Source: Chloroflexota bacterium (GTDB taxonomy: Bacteria; Chloroflexota; Anaerolineae; Anaerolineales; UBA11579). Taken from it: 42,407 nucleotides of DNA. The position numbers and the translations under genes are program-made. The notes beneath the pieces were generated by a model, which saw only the letters and a program-made list of their open reading frames with translations, did no database searches and was not told the DNA's origin. The stretch lies in the NCBI GenBank assembly GCA_019456165.1, contig VRUJ01000039.1:1-42407 (forward strand). The letters run 5' to 3'. Of the stretch, positions 39,814 to 42,407 are shown piece by piece. The first letter of the stretch is position 1. Each line of letters starts with the position of its first letter.

Positions 39814-41457
39814 CTAATCGCAGCTTGAATCTTTTTCTATTCCTTCCCAATCAAACCAATATATACCGATCGTAGGTATTCCTGTTACACATACCTTCTG
39901 AATGCGGATTGCATTGGCAAAATAAGGAATGATCGTGCCGCCATCAGTATGCAGCATCATTTGGGCAGCCAGATAGAATTCTCGGCGTGCGTCAAAGTCT
40001 GACTCAGAGGCTGCAGAATCTAGCAATGCATCATATTCTGGCACGTTCCAGAAGGATTCGTTCCAGGCGCCGCCGCTGCGGAAGATCTCATTTAGCGCTG
40101 CGTCAGCTCCACGTTCGTTCCAACATGTCATAACGAACGGTTGCACCATCCATGCATCGGTCCAAAAACCATCCGAGGATACCTGAACGATATTGACTGT
40201 AATGCCTGCGAGTGCGGCTTGCTGCTGGTAGATTTGTACCAATGCACCCCAATCTGAACATACATCGGAGGTATACAAATCAATCTCAAATCCATCGGAA
40301 TAGCCAGCTTCTTCTAACAATGCCACAGCTGCATCGATATCTTGCGGTTCGTCGCAGGTTAATTGATACGGGTCACCAGGCATAACGGCTGTATCACAGG
40401 AAACGGTGCCTGCGCCCGAAAGCGCTAGATCAACCATAGCTTGCCGGTCCACAACTTTATGCATGGCCTGGCGAAGCGCTAGATTATCGAATGGGGGGAT
40501 GTCTGTGCGCATTACGAAACCGGACCAAGCGCCACCGGGAATTTGGGAGACCGCAAAGTCATCATTCCCCTCAAACAACAGCGACTGTTCTAAGGAGCCA
40601 AAATCGGAAAAATCGAGCTGGCCGGCAAGGAGGCCTGCCATTTCTGTCTCAACGTCAGCGATCATGTGAACTTCGATGGCTGCTAATCCTGGAGGGCCGC
40701 CCCAGTAATCATCATTGGCAACCAACCTGGTTATACCGCCTACATCTAAAGTTTCAAGAATGAAGGGGCCAGATCCATTTCCTGTTACCAGGATATCCGC
40801 AAGCCCACCATCAGGCATTACGCGGGCACGATAATCCATGACCAGAAGCGGAAAGTCAACGTGGGTACGGACTAGATTGAAAACGACCGTGAAATCATCG
40901 GGGGTGTCAACGCTGTCAATTATTTCAAAGGTTGAAGCAAGAATTGAGGTTTCAGATGTTTTCCAGTGGTTGACAGAGTAAGCCACATCCGCGGATGTGA
41001 GTTGTGCTCCATCATGGAAGTAGACATCCTCCCGAAGGTAGAATGTCCATACGTCACCGGCGTCATTACTTTCCCAGGACATCGCCAAGGAAGGTTGTGG
41101 GCTAAGCTCATCATCAAGCGGTTCAACCAGGCGGTCAAATACGAGAGAAATGGGCGGCCAGAAGCGTGAGGCATCTACTGGATCCATATTTTCAAGACCA
41201 CCATAAGCTAGACCAGTATTGAACTGGAGTGTGCCGCGTTCCGCAGGTACTTCCGGTGCAGGTGGTTCTGTTGCTTCAGGTGCATCGGGCGCTTCAGGTG
41301 CTTCTGGTACATCGGGCGCTTCTGTTGCATCAGGTACATCTGGCGCTTCTGTTGCTTCCGGGATATCTGTTTCATCATCCCCATCGCCGCAAGCGGCGAA
41401 TATAAGAGGCAAAACTAAGAACAAGCAAATTATCAAAAATAGTTTTTTGTTACGCAT
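39814..41457 (-). CDS. family 5 extracellular solute-binding lipoprotein (ABC importer)
   Basis: 547 residues. A basic start, a hydrophobic core and FAAC (Cys23) give a lipoprotein. Residues about 28-75 are a low-complexity linker of repeated PEA/PDVPEATEA units. The mature domain has LEPVDASRFWPPISLVFDRL-like opening residues, SLAMSWESNDAGDVWTFYLR, VYFHDGAQLTSADVAYSVNH and PPFDNLALRQAMHKVVDRQA, the standard blocks of SBP_bac_5 (peptide, opine, nickel). No permease or ATPase gene is in the window. Position after tetR (143 bases, same strand) suggests import of the locus substrate, yet binding specificity cannot be read. AAAGGAG precedes the start. Confidence 0.85.
   Translation of the reverse strand: MRNKKLFLIICLFLVLPLIFAACGDGDDETDIPEATEAPDVPDATEAPDVPEAPEAPDAPEATEPPAPEVPAERGTLQFNTGLAYGGLENMDPVDASRFWPPISLVFDRLVEPLDDELSPQPSLAMSWESNDAGDVWTFYLREDVYFHDGAQLTSADVAYSVNHWKTSETSILASTFEIIDSVDTPDDFTVVFNLVRTHVDFPLLVMDYRARVMPDGGLADILVTGNGSGPFILETLDVGGITRLVANDDYWGGPPGLAAIEVHMIADVETEMAGLLAGQLDFSDFGSLEQSLLFEGNDDFAVSQIPGGAWSGFVMRTDIPPFDNLALRQAMHKVVDRQAMVDLALSGAGTVSCDTAVMPGDPYQLTCDEPQDIDAAVALLEEAGYSDGFEIDLYTSDVCSDWGALVQIYQQQAALAGITVNIVQVSSDGFWTDAWMVQPFVMTCWNERGADAALNEIFRSGGAWNESFWNVPEYDALLDSAASESDFDARREFYLAAQMMLHTDGGTIIPYFANAIRIQKVCVTGIPTIGIYWFDWEGIEKDSSCD
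41256..41368. repeat. low-complexity coding repeat in the binding-protein linker
   Basis: Tandem 9-12 base units encoding Pro-Asp-Val-Pro-Glu-Ala-Thr-type repeats between lipid anchor and folded domain. Likely variable in length between strains. Confidence 0.6.
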
Positions 41458-41600
41458 GTGTTATCTCCTTTCGGGTTTGGATCTCCTCTAAAATTAGAAA
41501 TTCGTGAAAAGCGATTTATTCTATTCTCCTCGTTAATTCAACACCTCCTTTATTCCACGGTTAATTCCCGAGTTTATTCATATATTAATAATTAATCCCT

Positions 41601-42185
41601 TCACAATCTTTGCGTATTCAAATATTCGATCAAGGTATTTATAGAATTATCCAATGTATCTGACGACTTATCCACCCCGTATAAAACTGAAGTACCCAAC
41701 ATTCCAATAAATATCAATCCACAAAGGTCTAATACCTTAGCATCCTTTGATATTTCACCTATTTCGATTGCTTCTTCAAGCAGTCCTTCCAAAAGACGTT
41801 TGAAACCTTCAAAACCCTCATTCACTTTTTCCATTAAATGAGGTCGTTGATCGTCTAGTTCTACTGAAAAAGTGATGAAGATGCAGCCACCTGGAAAATT
41901 ATCCGAATCCTTCAGGTAGTTATCACGGTAATTTCTTAGTATTTGGTTTATTTTTTCTGTTGGACTATCAATATTCCTGATTCCATTTAGAACCTTATGG
42001 CGCCAAATCTTTTGAGCTTCCGCCAATACCAAGAAAAACAGTTCCTCTTTGTTAGAAAAATGATTATAAAATCCTCCTTTGGAGGTTTGGGATGCCTCGA
42101 GAATATCACTTATCCCGGTGTTAATAAATCCATTTAGAGAAAATAATTTCATGGATTCGTGGATAATTGTCTCTTTTAGAGTCAT
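41601..42185 (-). CDS. TetR/AcrR family transcriptional regulator
   Basis: 194 residues. The N-terminal DNA-binding helices are clear: IIHESMKLFSLNGFINTGIS, DILEASQTSKGGFYNHFSNK and EELFFLVL, residues about 5-50. The remaining helical domain (GGCIFITFSVELDDQRPHLM, DLCGLIFIGMLGTSVLYGVD) binds the ligand and dimerises. It is probably autoregulated, because the operator at 42212-42229 lies between its promoter and its start. The same operator in the 29.9 kb divergent promoter makes it the likely repressor of both metabolic arms. The ligand would be the methylated substrate or a CoA ester, which is inference. Confidence 0.9.
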   Translation of the reverse strand: MTLKETIIHESMKLFSLNGFINTGISDILEASQTSKGGFYNHFSNKEELFFLVLAEAQKIWRHKVLNGIRNIDSPTEKINQILRNYRDNYLKDSDNFPGGCIFITFSVELDDQRPHLMEKVNEGFEGFKRLLEGLLEEAIEIGEISKDAKVLDLCGLIFIGMLGTSVLYGVDKSSDTLDNSINTLIEYLNTQRL

Positions 42186-42211
42186 ATTATTATTATTAGA
42201 ATGAGCAACAA

Positions 42212-42229
42212 ACAGACCGGTCGGTTTCT
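42212..42229. promoter_or_regulatory. TetR operator, autoregulatory copy
   Basis: ACAGACCGGTCGGTTTCT, identical to the inverse of 29897-29914. It lies just downstream of the tetR -10 element, where bound repressor would block transcription. Confidence 0.8.
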
Positions 42230-42241
42230 TGTGATATAATT

Positions 42242-42269
42242 ATCATAGCATATTTCGACGGATTGTCAA
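42242..42269 (-). promoter_or_regulatory. tetR promoter
   Basis: Minus strand TTGACA (42269-42264), 16-base spacer, TATGAT (42247-42242). The start point would be near 42235, next to the operator. The last 130 bases of the window show nothing else. Confidence 0.7.
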
Positions 42270-42407
42270 CTAATACATTATAGATACTTGAAATAATTCC
42301 AATACCTCATCGAAGTTTAAGATTATAATTGGATTGTGCAACATCTTTTCTGTAAAATGGTCAAGCCCTTTTTAGTCGGGCAAGCTTTAGCCTGATTTGA
42401 AGTTCAA

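Overview
The window looks like a chromosomal segment of an anaerobic bacterium, most likely of the Chloroflexota class Anaerolineae. This is an inference. It rests on long formate-THF ligase, Ser/Thr/Pro/Glu-rich lipoproteins, corrinoid-methyl metabolism and the many short palindromic repeats of the GGGGCGACC..GGTCGCCC and CCTGACAGGTTT..AAACCTGTCAGG types that I associate with that group. No rRNA, tRNA or CRISPR array was seen.

Region 1 (about 1-13.3 kb, all minus strand) is an incomplete virion gene cassette: scaffold-like protein, SU10/DUF5309-type major capsid protein, a tightly coupled four-gene glycan-type cassette (glycosyltransferase, two methyltransferase-like proteins, DUF115-like protein), a connector-type protein, an 867-residue structural protein, several small tail-type proteins and a holin-like peptide. 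No terminase, portal, integrase or lysin lies inside the window. Short hairpin repeats and a 120-bp MITE have invaded the cassette, and one phage gene is broken. At its left end an AT-rich insert carries a proteasome-beta-like Ntn hydrolase plus a 55-residue basic protein. It is flanked by 66-bp imperfect direct repeats of a phage gene end.

Region 2 (13.5-19.2 kb) is ordinary chromosome: rpsU with a clear promoter, leader hairpin and terminator, a lipoprotein, tldE/pmbA, an N-terminally short tldD, and a discoidin-domain lipoprotein. Region 3 (19.3-22.0 kb) is a small AT-rich island of two PD-(D/E)XK-type proteins and one HEPN/TIGR02391-like protein, plausibly defence.

Region 4 (22.1-42.4 kb) is the functional centre: a corrinoid-dependent demethylation and C1-oxidation locus. 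The minus arm (29.7 to 22.1 kb) encodes a methyl-THF:corrinoid methyltransferase, a MetV-MetF fusion, a methionine-synthase-activation-like protein, a RACo-type corrinoid reactivator and formate-THF ligase. The plus arm (30.1 to 39.7 kb) encodes a serine hydrolase, a crotonyl-CoA-reductase-like enzyme, DUF169, a UroD/MtaA-like methyltransferase, a GABA-type aminotransferase, a corrinoid protein, a pyrrolysine-free MttB homologue and a CaiB-type CoA-transferase. Together they would strip methyl groups from a quaternary amine or similar methylated acid, pass them through Co and THF, and oxidise them toward formate with ATP recovery. The demethylated carbon skeleton would go through CoA activation, enoyl reduction and/or transamination.

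A TetR regulator and an oligopeptide-type solute-binding lipoprotein close the window. The same 18-bp operator sits in front of tetR and in the divergent promoter between the two arms. There it overlaps promoter elements pointing both ways, so one repressor probably controls the whole locus.
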